Below are positions 44,033-55,209 of a stretch of 64,000 nt of DNA, in pieces. Both the position numbers and the translations under genes were made by a program. This stretch comes from Limnohabitans sp. Rim8. Its GTDB lineage: Bacteria; Pseudomonadota; Gammaproteobacteria; Burkholderiales; Burkholderiaceae_C. The stretch spans positions 1-64,000 of the forward strand of contig NZ_CAMBNZ010000004.1 in NCBI RefSeq assembly GCF_945869175.1, given 5' to 3'. Under the pieces are notes generated by a model that saw nothing but the letters and a program-made list of their open reading frames with translations, did no database searches and was not told the DNA's origin. Every line of letters begins with the position of its first letter. Position 1 is the stretch's first letter.

Positions 44033-45106
44033 CTACTTGGCCGCGACTTTGGACGCTGTCAAAGCGGGCTTGAGCAACTCAGGAAAGTCCTTGGCCATGG
44101 GGGCACCGTTCAGTGGTTTGTAAGCGCCCTGGTGGCAGGTTGCACAATTGGCTTTGGCAACATCACCCAATGGGCCCTTGCGGTGCGCCGGGAAAACTTC
44201 GGTCAATGGCTCCATATAAGTCAGATTCAAATCACGCGCCATGCGGATGCCGTGCCAAGCAGTGACCCGCTGAGGCGGACTGTTTTCCCAGGTTTGGAAA
44301 GACTGCGTGTTGTGGCAATAAGTGCAATTGACACCCAATGACGTAGACATGTGCACCATCAGTCCATGGGTCCATTCGGCCTGTTTGATGGATTGGCGAT
44401 TTCCAGAAGGAAGGGCCGTGGGACCTGCCAGACGAATATTTTTGCTTTCCAGCAAAAATGGTGTGAATGGGTCATTGGGAAGTGAGGACAGATTGACCAC
44501 CGGTGAGGGCTCGTTCTGCCCAGCCTTGTCGCCCATGAAATTGGAGCCTTGAGGCTGATGATCCGCCTTGAACCATATTTCACTCGGAACTGGCTGTCCT
44601 CTGTGGCAGGTGTAGCAAGTCACGCCCGTTTGCGCCACATGAGGCTGCCACTCGGCATTGATGTGCTGCGTCATCTCCGTCATGCGACGGGCCACCACCT
44701 TGGTGTATTTGCTGTCATCCGCAAAATTGGCGACGTTATGGCAATAAGCACACCCTTCATTGGGGGCAACCCAATTGGTCATGGAAACCATGAGCCGAGT
44801 GAATTGACCAACGCTCAAGTCACCCAAGACCTTTACATTTTTATAAACCTCCGATGCCTTGGGGCCTCCTGCATCCGCAGCAGGGATCACATCTGGAGGC
44901 TGGTTTTTTTCAGTCTTAATTTCAAGCAGCCTTGGGTTGTAAACCTGGGCCATTCCAGTGCCCCTGTAGCCACTTTGTACGGATTCAGGAACAGGTCGCT
45001 CACAACCTGTAAGCAACAAACCCATCAACAAAAAGCCCATCAACTTGAACAAAAAGCCTGTGGTCGGCGAATCAGAGCGGACATGTGTGTTCATAAGGTT
45101 TTTCAT
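44033..45106 (-). CDS. pufC: Reaction-center tetraheme cytochrome c subunit (lipoprotein)
   Basis: CAYCH, CYTCH, CTYCH, CATCH heme motifs; LLLTGC lipobox. Confidence 0.96.
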   Translation of the reverse strand: MKNLMNTHVRSDSPTTGFLFKLMGFLLMGLLLTGCERPVPESVQSGYRGTGMAQVYNPRLLEIKTEKNQPPDVIPAADAGGPKASEVYKNVKVLGDLSVGQFTRLMVSMTNWVAPNEGCAYCHNVANFADDSKYTKVVARRMTEMTQHINAEWQPHVAQTGVTCYTCHRGQPVPSEIWFKADHQPQGSNFMGDKAGQNEPSPVVNLSSLPNDPFTPFLLESKNIRLAGPTALPSGNRQSIKQAEWTHGLMVHMSTSLGVNCTYCHNTQSFQTWENSPPQRVTAWHGIRMARDLNLTYMEPLTEVFPAHRKGPLGDVAKANCATCHQGAYKPLNGAPMAKDFPELLKPALTASKVAAK

Positions 45107-46080
45107 GGCTTGCCTCCAATGCTGAGCGAGGGGTCGGGCAGCGCAGGGTAAATATCAGGATAAGGCGGGACAACGCCATGCTTCATGGCCCACAGGTACC
45201 AGTTGTCCACCACAGTACCGGTCAACAAGATGCCGATACCACCTGTGATGGGGCACAGCACAGCGAACCACCAAGCCCAACGGTGAATCGATTCCATGGT
45301 CGCGTTGAAACCCATGGTCCAGCGCCAGAACAAGGCAGCGCGCTCAGAGGCCGTGCCACGGTCGGTGATTTGCTCGATTTCACGTTCACCGCCATACCGG
45401 GTTACGGCCAAAATGGTGGCACCGTGCATGGCGAACAGCAGGGCTGAGCCGTACAAGAACACGATGGAGAGCGCATGGAAAGGGTTGTAGAACAGGTTGC
45501 CGTAACGGAGCGAAAACGCCGTGGTCCAATCCAGATGAGAGAAGATGCCGTAAGGCACTGCCTCACTCCAAGAACCCATCAGAATGGGCCGGAACAAACC
45601 CAACACCAAAAACAACCAAATGGCCGCAGCAAAAGCCCAAGCGATGTGCAGTCCCATACCCAGCTCAATGGCACGCCGGTAAGTCCGCGCCCACCAGAGC
45701 AAGATAGATGCAGTGAGGAAAAGACCAACAATCAAAAACCAGCCGCCCTGATTGAGGGGAGGCAAACTCAAGCCATAGCTCGGTGGTGGTGGCTCCAGTG
45801 AGAGCCAGAACAACTGGCGAACAAACTGAATCGGATCGTAGTTGACCGAGGCCAACATGTTCATACCAATCAGGGTGAAGGCGATAAGGCCACAAAACAA
45901 TGAGGCCAAACCCAGACCACCCAAATAAATGGGCCCCAACTGGGCGTTGCCGATCTTACCGATCCAATAAACAAGAAATGGACGGCCGCTTCGGGGACTG
46001 TTTCCATGCCCAAGCTTGACCCCCTCGTGAACAGGTCCTACGGCTTGTACCGTTGTGAACAGATTTTGATATTCAGCCAT
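45103..46080 (-). CDS. pufM: Photosynthetic reaction center M subunit
   Basis: [20 protein letters not shown]..; [26 protein letters not shown]. Confidence 0.97.
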   Translation of the reverse strand: MAEYQNLFTTVQAVGPVHEGVKLGHGNSPRSGRPFLVYWIGKIGNAQLGPIYLGGLGLASLFCGLIAFTLIGMNMLASVNYDPIQFVRQLFWLSLEPPPPSYGLSLPPLNQGGWFLIVGLFLTASILLWWARTYRRAIELGMGLHIAWAFAAAIWLFLVLGLFRPILMGSWSEAVPYGIFSHLDWTTAFSLRYGNLFYNPFHALSIVFLYGSALLFAMHGATILAVTRYGGEREIEQITDRGTASERAALFWRWTMGFNATMESIHRWAWWFAVLCPITGGIGILLTGTVVDNWYLWAMKHGVVPPYPDIYPALPDPSLSIGGKP

Positions 46081-46132
46081 TGCTGTACTCCTATGCAATG
46101 TTTTTAATTGAAGGCGAGAGGGTCAAACCCAT

Positions 46133-46969
46133 TCAAACGGGCCACTGCGACCAGATGGGCAGGTTCAACCACCAACCCCACCACTCTGGCCAGCCACGCG
46201 TCCAGAACGGTCCACTGAGCACAATGCACAGCGCGCTGAACAAGACAGCCGCCAGCGCCAAGAAAAGACCGACTCTGTGGATACCCAATGTGCCCACCGA
46301 ATAACCGATGAAATCCCGGAAAAAGGTGTCCTCATGCTCTGGGGTTTTGACCACTTGTCCAGGCTGCGGATTGGTAGAAGAAAGCACCAGACCACCGTGC
46401 AGCGATAAGGCGAACACACTGGCAAAGAAGAAACTCACGGCGATCATGTGCGCCGGGTTGTAATGAAAATGCAGGTACTGGTAGCCCACATTGGAGACCC
46501 AGTCCAGGTGGCTGAAGATGCCGTACGGAAAACCGTGACCCCATGCCCCCATGAGCACGGGGCGAATCACCACCAGGGTGAAATAAGCAAAGATGGCCAC
46601 GCCGAAAGCCACGGGCACGTGAAAGCCCATGCCCAGTTTGCGGCAGATCTCGACCTCGCGCATCATCCACGAGCCAAATGCGCCGAGTGCACACACTGTG
46701 ATGAGCTGCCACAGGCCGCCCTCCATCAGGGGCGCAAAGCGCAAGCCATACGACAAATCAGGCGGTGCGATGCTGATCTGCCAAATGTTCCAGGTCGGGC
46801 CTTGTGAGGCACCCCACAAAATGAGCGCTGTGCCCAGGAACGAAAAGAAAAGGGTTGTGACGCCGAAAAAACCGACGTAAAACGGTCCGACCCAAAAGTC
46901 GAACAAATCACCACCCAGCAGGGTACCACCGCGAACACGGTACTTTTTCTCAAAATTTAGCATGGCCAT
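46133..46969 (-). CDS. pufL: Photosynthetic reaction center L subunit
   Basis: [38 protein letters not shown]. Confidence 0.97.
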   Translation of the reverse strand: MAMLNFEKKYRVRGGTLLGGDLFDFWVGPFYVGFFGVTTLFFSFLGTALILWGASQGPTWNIWQISIAPPDLSYGLRFAPLMEGGLWQLITVCALGAFGSWMMREVEICRKLGMGFHVPVAFGVAIFAYFTLVVIRPVLMGAWGHGFPYGIFSHLDWVSNVGYQYLHFHYNPAHMIAVSFFFASVFALSLHGGLVLSSTNPQPGQVVKTPEHEDTFFRDFIGYSVGTLGIHRVGLFLALAAVLFSALCIVLSGPFWTRGWPEWWGWWLNLPIWSQWPV

Positions 46970-46999
46970 GGTTGGGTCCTCCTGCCTTCAGTGGATGAA

Positions 47000-47037
47000 C
47001 AGGTGCTGCATTGAACGGGGCTCAATGGCAGCACCTG
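47000..47037 (-). promoter_or_regulatory. Large hairpin in pufA-pufL intercistronic region (mRNA stability element)
   Basis: CAGGTGCTGCATTGA / TCAATGGCAGCACCTG, one-base bulge. Confidence 0.75.
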
Positions 47038-47043
47038 GACGGC

Positions 47044-47062
47044 AAGTCCTGGATCAGGACTT
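47044..47062 (-). promoter_or_regulatory. Second hairpin overlapping the pufA stop codon
   Basis: AAGTCCTG-GAT-CAGGACTT. Confidence 0.6.
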
Positions 47063-47263
47063 GGGGGCGGCCAGCGATGCCACCGAAGCGGGCAGCGGCG
47101 AGTTTTGCGCCGATGCTGCTACAGGCTTTTTCGCGCCGTCGAGCCAGTTGAATTTGTTGGTGCTGAGCAAGATGAGGTGAATCATCGCGGCCAGGCCAAA
47201 CAAGAAAATACCCTGCAGCACCATGGCACGCAAAGGGTCGTAAAGTCGCCAAATTCTCCACAT
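47054..47263 (-). CDS. pufA: LH1 alpha polypeptide
   Basis: [43 protein letters not shown]. Confidence 0.96.
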   Translation of the reverse strand: MWRIWRLYDPLRAMVLQGIFLFGLAAMIHLILLSTNKFNWLDGAKKPVAASAQNSPLPASVASLAAPKS

Positions 47264-47273
47264 GGTGAATCTC

Positions 47274-47498
47274 CTAAATGATGTGGGACATGAAGGTGTA
47301 CACCGCAGCTTTCACGCCCTGACTCATGCTCTTGGCATCTTCAGCACCAGGCAGCAGATCCCGCCAGTGAACGCCGACCAGCTTGGCCAGAACGACGAGC
47401 ACGAACAGACATCCGAATCCGATAAGGAAAATGGACCAATAGGCTGGGGACTCATCCGCACGCGAATGGTCCTCATGGAGGTGGGTTGTGTTTTGCAT
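47274..47498 (-). CDS. 74-aa single-TM protein between pufB and pufA; divergent LH-beta-like candidate
   Basis: [78 protein letters not shown] upstream of ATG; stop TAG lies in the pufA RBS (TAGGAGA). Confidence 0.8.
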   Translation of the reverse strand: MQNTTHLHEDHSRADESPAYWSIFLIGFGCLFVLVVLAKLVGVHWRDLLPGAEDAKSMSQGVKAAVYTFMSHII

Positions 47499-47542
47499 GA
47501 CAGTGACTCCGTCAATCTATGGTTAAAAAAACAGGCTCTGAA

Positions 47543-47686
47543 TCAGAACCAGGGACGCCACGCCCAGACCAGGATGTGGGCCAGAACAGCTACAGCTGTA
47601 AAGCCCACGGTACCTTGCATCCAGTAATGGTGGAACTCCTGGGCTTCCTCATCGGTGAGTCCGGAAATTGATGTCTTGGTGGACAT
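47543..47686 (-). CDS. pufB: LH1 beta polypeptide (47 aa, not in ORF track)
   Basis: [64 protein letters not shown]. Confidence 0.95.
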   Translation of the reverse strand: MSTKTSISGLTDEEAQEFHHYWMQGTVGFTAVAVLAHILVWAWRPWF

Positions 47687-47826
47687 GTTTTGCTCCTTTT
47701 AAAGAGGCCTTGCGACCCGGGTTGCGCACAGCCCGCGCAGATGGGCATCCGCAGCCAAAGGCCACGACATCGGATCAGCGGCGCCGCATGGAGCGGCACC
47801 TGCTGGTGTATTGGTTGGGGTGCGAC

Positions 47827-49353
47827 TCATGCCGCTACCCCCAGGCCCAGTTCGCGGCTGGCCGCGTTAACATGGGCTTCGGTCACTTCGTTCTGGCCTT
47901 GTGACTGGGACAGCTGCTCGGCTTGGTCTCGCAAGCGCTTGGCCGCAGAAATTTGCACCAGCACGGGCTGGCTTTGCACGACATCGCGCAGGCGCTGCTG
48001 GGCCTCGTCTTGCCAGCTGGCATTCGGCGCCACCACGCCGCGCGCATGTGTTGCTGGGGCCTTGTCCATCTCGGTGCCTAAAGGCAGGATGTGGAACAGC
48101 GCATCAAACAGCGCGTTGCACACCTCTTGAATCACATAGCTGGCACCGCTGTAACCCATGAAAGGCGTGCCCGTATGGCGGCGGATGATGGCGCCGGGGA
48201 AAGAAGCCGGAATGAAGGCTGCACGCATCGGGCTTCCGCCTGAAATTTCGCTCAGGTACATGCGCTCGTTGTAGCTGCCAAACATGATGAGTGGGGTCTG
48301 GGTCTTGACCAGTTCGCGCACAGCAGCGTTGTCGGTCTTGTTGCCTGCGGTGCGCGACACACTGAACCGGCAGGGCAAGCCCATTTCATGTTCGAGGAAG
48401 TTTTTCAGGCCCCTCGAATAGGTCTCGCCAGCCACCACAGCAAAACTGGCGGTCGCGAAAAAGTCTTGTGTGACCGAGCGCCACAGGTCCCACATGGGCT
48501 TCAAGGTGGTGTGCTTTTCACGTTCGATGAAAGGCTCGGGGTCCAAGTGCAGTAACTCGCCCAATTTGCGCAAAAAGTTGGTCGTGCTGTGCAAACCAAT
48601 GGGCGCTTGCAAATAAGGGCGCTCCAGCGCCTCGCACAGCATGCGGCCAAACTCGCGGTACATGCAAATGTTCACATCGGCCTCGACCAAGCGCGAGACA
48701 TCGGCCAAGTGACTTCCCAGCGGGAAAACCATATTCACATCGGCACCGATGCCTTGCACCAGTCGGCGGATTTCTGCCAAGTCGCTGGCACTGTTGAAGG
48801 TGCCGTAGCAAGGGCCGATGATGTTGACGCGGGGCTTTTCGCCCACAGGACGGTCTTCAAAGGGTTTGCGCGCAGGCACTTTGCGCAGACCATATTCGCT
48901 CCACAGCCAGTACATGGCGCGGTTGGCGCATTGCCATTGGTCTTCGTCGATGGTGCGCGGCAAAAAGCGGGCGATGTTGGTGCCTTCTGGCGTGACGCCG
49001 CCGCCGATCATCTCGGCAATGGAACCTGTGACCACCACCGCGGGCAGTTCGGGGTCGAGTGTGGCGTGTGCGCGCTTCATGGCGCCTTCTGTGCCTTCGC
49101 GGCCCAGTTGCTCTTCAGCCAAACCTGTCACCACAATCGGCAACTCGTGAGGCGGCAATGCATCGGTGTAATGCAGCACCGAAGTCACAGGCAAGTTTTC
49201 GCAGCCCACCGGGCCGTCGATGACCACTTGCAAACCCTTGATGGCGGTGAACACATACACCGCACCCCAATAACCACCTGCGCGGTCGTGGTCCAGGATC
49301 AGGGGCGACTTGGGCTTGGCCACACTGCTGGGTGGAGGATTGATTTGGTTCAT
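47827..49353 (-). CDS. bchZ: Chlorophyllide a reductase subunit Z
   Basis: [61 protein letters not shown]. Confidence 0.96.
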   Translation of the reverse strand: MNQINPPPSSVAKPKSPLILDHDRAGGYWGAVYVFTAIKGLQVVIDGPVGCENLPVTSVLHYTDALPPHELPIVVTGLAEEQLGREGTEGAMKRAHATLDPELPAVVVTGSIAEMIGGGVTPEGTNIARFLPRTIDEDQWQCANRAMYWLWSEYGLRKVPARKPFEDRPVGEKPRVNIIGPCYGTFNSASDLAEIRRLVQGIGADVNMVFPLGSHLADVSRLVEADVNICMYREFGRMLCEALERPYLQAPIGLHSTTNFLRKLGELLHLDPEPFIEREKHTTLKPMWDLWRSVTQDFFATASFAVVAGETYSRGLKNFLEHEMGLPCRFSVSRTAGNKTDNAAVRELVKTQTPLIMFGSYNERMYLSEISGGSPMRAAFIPASFPGAIIRRHTGTPFMGYSGASYVIQEVCNALFDALFHILPLGTEMDKAPATHARGVVAPNASWQDEAQQRLRDVVQSQPVLVQISAAKRLRDQAEQLSQSQGQNEVTEAHVNAASRELGLGVAA

Positions 49354-50939
49354 GAACCCATCTCCTCGGCTTTGCGCTTTTTCATCAGCTTTTCGATCTG
49401 ACGGCGGGTTTCAGCTTTGAACTCGGGGCGGTCTTTAGGCACCGACTCCCAAACACCGGCGGCATGGCCTGCCCCCACATCGCCGAAGAAGTCTTTCATG
49501 GCATCGAAGCGGGCCTGGTTGCCCATGGCCGCTTGCACCACCTGCACCAGTGAACCGGCACCGGCCACACCCATGAGGGGGCGCGCAGAAATCAAGTTGG
49601 TGAAGTACAGCGAGGGCACACTGTTTTGCTTGGCAATCTGCACCACCGGTGTGGTGCCGATGGCCAGCTGCGGCCGGTATTCGTACATGGCGTTGAGGTC
49701 TTGCTCAAGCGAGGCGCGCATTTGCACCTGCACGCCTTTGGCTTTGAGCCATTCGATATCGTGCGCGTTCCACTCGGTCGCGGGACAGGCCGAGCCCACG
49801 TATCGCAGATCAGCGCCGCATTCGATGAGCAAGCGCCCCACCAACAATTCGGAGCCTTCGTAACCACTCAAAGTGATACGGCCCGAAATCGGCTTTTGCA
49901 TCAACAGGCCACGCATTTGCGTGAGTGCCTGGTTACGCGCAAGATCGATCTGCGACTGGGCAATGCCTGCAGCCTGGCCGATGTGTTGCAACCAGTCTTG
50001 TGTGCCTTCGAGGCCCACCGGAGCTGAGCCCACCACAGGGCGGCCTGCGGCTTTGAATTCACGCACACTGGCGGTGTAGAACGGATGAATCGCAGCGGCC
50101 ACGCTGCAGTCGAGCGCAGCATACAACTCGCGCCATTCGCGGGTGGGCACAACGGGTCCTGCAGCTAAGCCCATGGGGGCCAACATTTGACCAATGATCA
50201 CCGGATCGGCCGGGAACATTTCACCCAACAAGGCCACCGTGGGCAAGTCGCCACGTCCTGCACGGGGTGCGGCCACCGGGCCGCTCATGATTTCTTCGCG
50301 GGCGTATTTGAGCATCGCGCCGGCCAGCACATCCTTGGCTTCGGCATGGGTGGGCACGCCAAAACCGGGCACATCGATACCGATGATGCGCACGCCGTTG
50401 ATCTCTTTGGGCAACAACTGCAAAGGCACGCCACTGGCTGTCGGCACGCACAGGTTGATGATGATGATGGTGTCCACTTTGTCCGGATCGGCCTCGGCGT
50501 GCACCGCATCTCGAATGTCTTCAAACAGCTTGCCCGTGACCAGCGACTCGGAGTTGAAGGGCACGTAACCCACGCTGCGGCGGGCGCCGTAAAAGTGCGA
50601 GGTGAACGTCAGGCCATACACGCAACAAGCCGAGCCCGACAAAATGGTGGCGGTGCGCTTCATGCGCAGGCCCACGCGCAACGAGCCAAAAGCCGGGCAC
50701 ATGCTTTGCGGCTGATCGTGCGGACCGGCATCGGGCTGGCGTGGGTAATCTCGTGCGTACTGGTCGAGCACTTCAGATTTACCCGCTTCTTTGGCGGCAG
50801 CCACCATGGCTTCGGTGCCGGCGTGGCAGCCCATGCCGTCGCCTTGCAGGCCTGCCGGGTTCGCAGCTTGAGGGCTGGGATGGATCGGGATGGTACGTGT
50901 CATGGTTGTTACCTGTGGTGTGTCAGCGGCTGCGTTCAA
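49350..50939 (-). CDS. bchY: Chlorophyllide a reductase subunit Y
   Basis: [64 protein letters not shown]. Confidence 0.96.
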   Translation of the reverse strand: MNAAADTPQVTTMTRTIPIHPSPQAANPAGLQGDGMGCHAGTEAMVAAAKEAGKSEVLDQYARDYPRQPDAGPHDQPQSMCPAFGSLRVGLRMKRTATILSGSACCVYGLTFTSHFYGARRSVGYVPFNSESLVTGKLFEDIRDAVHAEADPDKVDTIIIINLCVPTASGVPLQLLPKEINGVRIIGIDVPGFGVPTHAEAKDVLAGAMLKYAREEIMSGPVAAPRAGRGDLPTVALLGEMFPADPVIIGQMLAPMGLAAGPVVPTREWRELYAALDCSVAAAIHPFYTASVREFKAAGRPVVGSAPVGLEGTQDWLQHIGQAAGIAQSQIDLARNQALTQMRGLLMQKPISGRITLSGYEGSELLVGRLLIECGADLRYVGSACPATEWNAHDIEWLKAKGVQVQMRASLEQDLNAMYEYRPQLAIGTTPVVQIAKQNSVPSLYFTNLISARPLMGVAGAGSLVQVVQAAMGNQARFDAMKDFFGDVGAGHAAGVWESVPKDRPEFKAETRRQIEKLMKKRKAEEMGS

Positions 50940-51943
50940 GCAGCGTCGTAGACGACTTCCAGCGAAGGCTTGATGTCTTCGTTCTTGCCCACCATGTCGA
51001 ACACGGTGGCAGGCTCGAGCACCACGTTGCGGCCAACCACGTCGGCGCTGAACAAGCCCAGCAACTGGTCTTGTGTTTGGGGTTTTGGTCGCATGGGGGG
51101 CGCTTCGGCCACGTTTTTAGCCAGCTCGGCAAACAACGGACCCCACTCGCCGTCGGGGCGGCCGATGATTTCATAGCTGGCGCTCTTGCGGCGGATGTCT
51201 TCGTTGGCCGGGATCGCGGCCAGCACAGGAATGCCGGCGTTGGAGGCAAAGGCCTGGGCTTCGCCCGTGCCGTCGTCTTTGTTGATGACCATGCCGGCCA
51301 CACCGACGTTGCCGCCCAGCTTGCGGAAATACTCCACGGCCGAGCAAACGTTGTTGGCCACGTACAGCGACTGCAAGTCGTTGCTGGCCACCACGATGAC
51401 CTTTTGGCACATGTCGCGGGCAATCGGCAGGCCGAAACCACCGCACACCACGTCGCCCAAGAAGTCGAGCAGCACGTAGTCAAAGCCCCAATCGTGGAAG
51501 CCTAATTTTTCGAGCGTTTCAAAGCCGTGAATGATGCCGCGGCCGCCGCAACCGCGACCGACTTCGGGGCCACCGAGTTCCATGGCGAACACGCCATCGC
51601 GCTTGAAGCACACATCGCCAATGCTGACGGCCTGGCCGGAGAGCTTCAGGCGCGATGAGGTCTCGATGATGGTGGGGCAAGCCTTGCCGCCAAACAGCAA
51701 ACTGGTGGTATCGCTCTTGGGGTCGCATCCAATCAACAGCACTTTTTTGCCTTGCTGCGCCATCATGTAAGACAGGTTGGCCAGCGTGAAACTTTTGCCA
51801 ATGCCGCCTTTGCCATAGATGGCAATGATTTGGGTCTCTTTGGTCACTTCACTGGTGCTGACGGCATCGGGTTCAACGTCGGCCTCGCGGCGCAGCACTT
51901 CGACAAATTTGATGGGCTGTGTGGTTGCGGTATCGGTGTTCAT
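50936..51943 (-). CDS. bchX: Chlorophyllide a reductase iron protein X
   Basis: [51 protein letters not shown]. Confidence 0.97.
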   Translation of the reverse strand: MNTDTATTQPIKFVEVLRREADVEPDAVSTSEVTKETQIIAIYGKGGIGKSFTLANLSYMMAQQGKKVLLIGCDPKSDTTSLLFGGKACPTIIETSSRLKLSGQAVSIGDVCFKRDGVFAMELGGPEVGRGCGGRGIIHGFETLEKLGFHDWGFDYVLLDFLGDVVCGGFGLPIARDMCQKVIVVASNDLQSLYVANNVCSAVEYFRKLGGNVGVAGMVINKDDGTGEAQAFASNAGIPVLAAIPANEDIRRKSASYEIIGRPDGEWGPLFAELAKNVAEAPPMRPKPQTQDQLLGLFSADVVGRNVVLEPATVFDMVGKNEDIKPSLEVVYDAA

Positions 51944-52893
51944 GAGGAGGCACTCCAATCAAGGATCATCTTGAGACAGCTCGCATCTCCGAAGGCGGTC
52001 TCGTAGGCAGAACCAGCATCGGTCGATGGCTGGGTGTGTGTGATCAAACCGTCAAGTGACAAGCGGCCGGTGTTGACCAGCTCGTTGACAGCCAACAAAT
52101 CGGGGCGCTTCCACTCGGCGGCGATGCGCATGCGCGCTTCGCGCATGAAGGCCGGAGCGTAGGCAAATGAAAGGTCTTGTTTGTAAAAACCGGCCAGCAC
52201 CAGCTCGCCACCGGGGCGCAGGCGCTGGATCAGGCCATTGAGCAAGCTGCCGTCGCCGCTCACGTCGTAAATGGTTCGGTAGTCGCGGCGCGCGTCGTCT
52301 TGTGGATGCACCACGGTGTAACCTTCTGCCCCGGCAGAGCGCTCGCGCTGGGTTTCCCACACCGTGGGGGCCGGAAGGCCTGCAGCCACGGTCAGACGGG
52401 CCAACAAGCGCCCCATGACACCGTGGCCCACGATGAGCTCGGGGGCTTCAAAGGGCTCTTGCAGACCCCCGCCTGAGACAGCGTGGTAGGCCGTGGCGGC
52501 CAAGGCCAAAAGCACCGATTGCGCGCCCCGATGCTCGGCGACAGGCACCACTTTTTGCTCGTTCACGACCAAACGCGAAGCAGCACCACCAAACAAACTC
52601 TTGACCCCAGTGAAGCAATTGGCTCCCGGCACGAACACGCGCTGACCGGCTTGCACACCGGTGTCTGAAGCGCTGCGCACCACGCGGCCCACCGTCTCGT
52701 AACCAGGCACCAAGGGGTAACCCATGCCCGGAAAAGGAGGCATGCTGCCGTCCCAGAGCATGCGCTCGGTGCCGGTGCTGATGCCGCTGAATTCGACGGC
52801 CACTTCCAGCTGACCCGCCTGCAATGGCGGCAAGTCCAAGGCCTGCAAGGACAGGCTCCTGGGGTTGTTGAAGACAACGGCTTGGGATTTCAT
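51940..52893 (-). CDS. bchC: Bacteriochlorophyllide a dehydrogenase
   Basis: MKSQAVVFNNPRSLSLQALDLPPLQAGQLEVAVEFSGISTGTERMLW. Confidence 0.95.
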   Translation of the reverse strand: MKSQAVVFNNPRSLSLQALDLPPLQAGQLEVAVEFSGISTGTERMLWDGSMPPFPGMGYPLVPGYETVGRVVRSASDTGVQAGQRVFVPGANCFTGVKSLFGGAASRLVVNEQKVVPVAEHRGAQSVLLALAATAYHAVSGGGLQEPFEAPELIVGHGVMGRLLARLTVAAGLPAPTVWETQRERSAGAEGYTVVHPQDDARRDYRTIYDVSGDGSLLNGLIQRLRPGGELVLAGFYKQDLSFAYAPAFMREARMRIAAEWKRPDLLAVNELVNTGRLSLDGLITHTQPSTDAGSAYETAFGDASCLKMILDWSASS

Positions 52894-52922
52894 GGTTGTA
52901 TTTTTTGCTTTACAGTAAGTTA

Positions 52923-52940
52923 TGTCAAATTTAATTGACA
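52923..52940. promoter_or_regulatory. PpsR box TGTCAAATTTAATTGACA upstream of bchC
   Basis: Exact TGT-N12-ACA between crtF and bchC. Confidence 0.72.
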
Positions 52941-52942
52941 CA

Positions 52943-54145
52943 TTAACTGAAAACCGAGGGTAAACACTGAGATTTGCGCCCCAAAAGGATGCGGGCATGG
53001 ATGGGCATGGCGTTAGGCACCAGTTCCACGTGCGTAAAACCCGCCTCTTGCATCATGGTTTGCAGCTCTTGCGGGGTACGCAGACGCCCAGCACCCATGG
53101 CCAGCAGGTAAAAGTGGAAATAGGCATCGGCAGAAGCTTCGGGCTGACCGGCTTCCTCGTCCGGCTGAGCCATGGGCTCGGCCAAGAGCAACACGCCGCC
53201 CACCGGCAAGGCGGCATGGGCTTTTTGCAAAATCTGACGCACCACCGCATCGGGGTGGTCGTGCGCCACGCGCACCAGGGTGATCAGGTCGGCACCTTCG
53301 GGCAAGGGATCGTCCAGAAAGCTGCCAGGGTGCAAGCTGACACGAGGGGTCAAACCCTTGGCCTGCAGACCCTCGCGGGCCAGTTCCAGCACGGGCGGCA
53401 GATCAAACATCTTGAACTGCAGATGCGGTGCATGCGCAGCCAACTCACTCACAAAACGTCCTTTGCCCGCGCCCACGTCCAGAACGCAGCGGTGCTCGGC
53501 AAAAAAGTAGGAGGTCAAAATTTCTTGCACCACAAAGCCCTGTGAAGCGGCCATCAGCTGCGAATAACGGGTGAACTTGTCCACCTCCGCTGCAGGCATG
53601 ACCACAGGCGGTTTTTCATGGGCGTAAGGCCAGTACTCGGCCATGCCACCGCTCCAGGCGTTGCTCAAAAACTGCAGCGGGTCCTGCATGTCTTGGTAAA
53701 GCAGATGGTTGTGCTCGATCATTTGGGCGATGCCCTCATGCTGTGCCAATGGCACCCCCAAAGGACCCAAGCCAAAACGGCCATGGCTGCGGTGCTCCAG
53801 CAGGCCCAGCGCCACGGCCGACAGCAGCAAGCGCTGCAGCACGGCCGGGGCCAAACCCGTGCGGCGCGACAAATCGGTCAAGTCAGCGGGTGCCTGGTGC
53901 AGGGCGCGAAACAGGTCCAGCCGGACGCAACCCAGCAACACTTGGCTGTGCACAAAACCCGCCATCAAATCGAACAATTGACGGGTGCGGCGGCGTGTCA
54001 GCCAGCGCGTGATGGGATTGCCCAAGGACCAACGGTACAAACCGGGGTGTGCGTACCAGCGCTCCAATCGGGCCTGCCAGGCGTCCTTGAAGGCCGCGTC
54101 CGAAGGGTGGGCCTGCACAGCGGCCAGATCCAGAGGTTGGGACAT
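52943..54145 (-). CDS. crtF: Hydroxyneurosporene O-methyltransferase CrtF
   Basis: CVLDVGAGKGRFVSELAAHAPHLQFKMFDLPPV; start MSQPLDLAAVQ. Confidence 0.93.
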   Translation of the reverse strand: MSQPLDLAAVQAHPSDAAFKDAWQARLERWYAHPGLYRWSLGNPITRWLTRRRTRQLFDLMAGFVHSQVLLGCVRLDLFRALHQAPADLTDLSRRTGLAPAVLQRLLLSAVALGLLEHRSHGRFGLGPLGVPLAQHEGIAQMIEHNHLLYQDMQDPLQFLSNAWSGGMAEYWPYAHEKPPVVMPAAEVDKFTRYSQLMAASQGFVVQEILTSYFFAEHRCVLDVGAGKGRFVSELAAHAPHLQFKMFDLPPVLELAREGLQAKGLTPRVSLHPGSFLDDPLPEGADLITLVRVAHDHPDAVVRQILQKAHAALPVGGVLLLAEPMAQPDEEAGQPEASADAYFHFYLLAMGAGRLRTPQELQTMMQEAGFTHVELVPNAMPIHARILLGRKSQCLPSVFS

Positions 54146-54177
54146 GCGGTTTCCTTTGTGTCTTACAAACTGCTCGC

Positions 54178-55092
54178 TCAGTGCGGGGCACTGATGCGGG
54201 CCGTGGCCACCGCCGGATGGGTTTTGAAATAGCCTTCGCACAAGGACTTGGGCACCAAGCGTTCGGCTTCCAACTGCACCAGTTGTCGCAACATGTCTCG
54301 GCAAGAACAGGCCGGAATCGACGACGCAGCCTGCTCGATCAAATGGTCAAAGTGGGCGATCGCCCCATCCAGACCCAGTGCTTGAGCCGAGCTGGGACGG
54401 GCATGCAAAGCGTCTTGGCCGCTGGGCTTGCCCAAAGTCGCCGCATCAGCGATGACGTCGCGGATGTCGTCGGCCACTTGGTAAGCCTCGCCCAAAAAGC
54501 TGCCCAAAGGTGCCCAAGGCTCGGGCTCATATCCGCAGCTGAGTGCGCCCGCACAAGTGGCCGAAACGAACAAGGCCCCGGTCTTGGCGCGTTGGTATTG
54601 ACCCAAGTCGGCACTGGTTTCGCACTCCCAGGCTTGCCCAGCCACAATGCCATTTGGCAAGCCCACGCCGGCCGTCATGTTGTCCATCAACTGGATCAGC
54701 CGGTCCGGCCGCTGCACGCCGGCTTGCAGCAACACACGGTAGGCCATGACGATCAGGCCATCACCGGCCAGCAGCGCCAGCGGCTCGCTGAAAGCCTTGT
54801 GCACCGTGGGCAGGCCACGCCGGGTGTCGGCGTTGTCAAATGCAGGCATGTCGTCGTGCACCAAAGAAGCGCAGTGCATCAATTCGAGTGCCACCCCAGC
54901 CGCATTGGTCAGCTGGGGTGCATCGTCACCACACGCGGTGGCCACAGCCATGCACAGCTGCGGGCGGATTCGGGCACCGCCTGAAAATACCGCATGCCGC
55001 ATGGCTGCGACCAACCGGGGCGGTGCACCCACACCTGCGGCCAATTCAAAATGGGTGCTCAGGGCTTGCTCAGCGCGTATCAACAGACTCAT
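54178..55092 (-). CDS. crtE: Geranylgeranyl diphosphate synthase
   Basis: LVHDDMPAFDNADTRRGLPTVHKAF; YQVADDIRDV. Confidence 0.95.
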   Translation of the reverse strand: MSLLIRAEQALSTHFELAAGVGAPPRLVAAMRHAVFSGGARIRPQLCMAVATACGDDAPQLTNAAGVALELMHCASLVHDDMPAFDNADTRRGLPTVHKAFSEPLALLAGDGLIVMAYRVLLQAGVQRPDRLIQLMDNMTAGVGLPNGIVAGQAWECETSADLGQYQRAKTGALFVSATCAGALSCGYEPEPWAPLGSFLGEAYQVADDIRDVIADAATLGKPSGQDALHARPSSAQALGLDGAIAHFDHLIEQAASSIPACSCRDMLRQLVQLEAERLVPKSLCEGYFKTHPAVATARISAPH

Positions 55093-55114
55093 GGGACCTC
55101 CGATCGAGAAGTCC

Positions 55115-55132
55115 TGTCAACTCAAGCTGACA
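55115..55132. promoter_or_regulatory. PpsR box TGTCAACTCAAGCTGACA upstream of crtE
   Basis: Exact TGT-N12-ACA. Confidence 0.7.
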
Positions 55133-55166
55133 GGCATAAGTGTCAATATAACCTGATAATCAAGGC

Positions 55167-55184
55167 TGTCAATAATTAATGACA
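55167..55184. promoter_or_regulatory. PpsR box TGTCAATAATTAATGACA between crtE and the 57-aa ORF
   Basis: Exact TGT-N12-ACA, 26 bp upstream of the small ORF start. Confidence 0.68.
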
Positions 55185-55209
55185 CATTGCCGAGTAGAAG
55201 GGGGAAATC

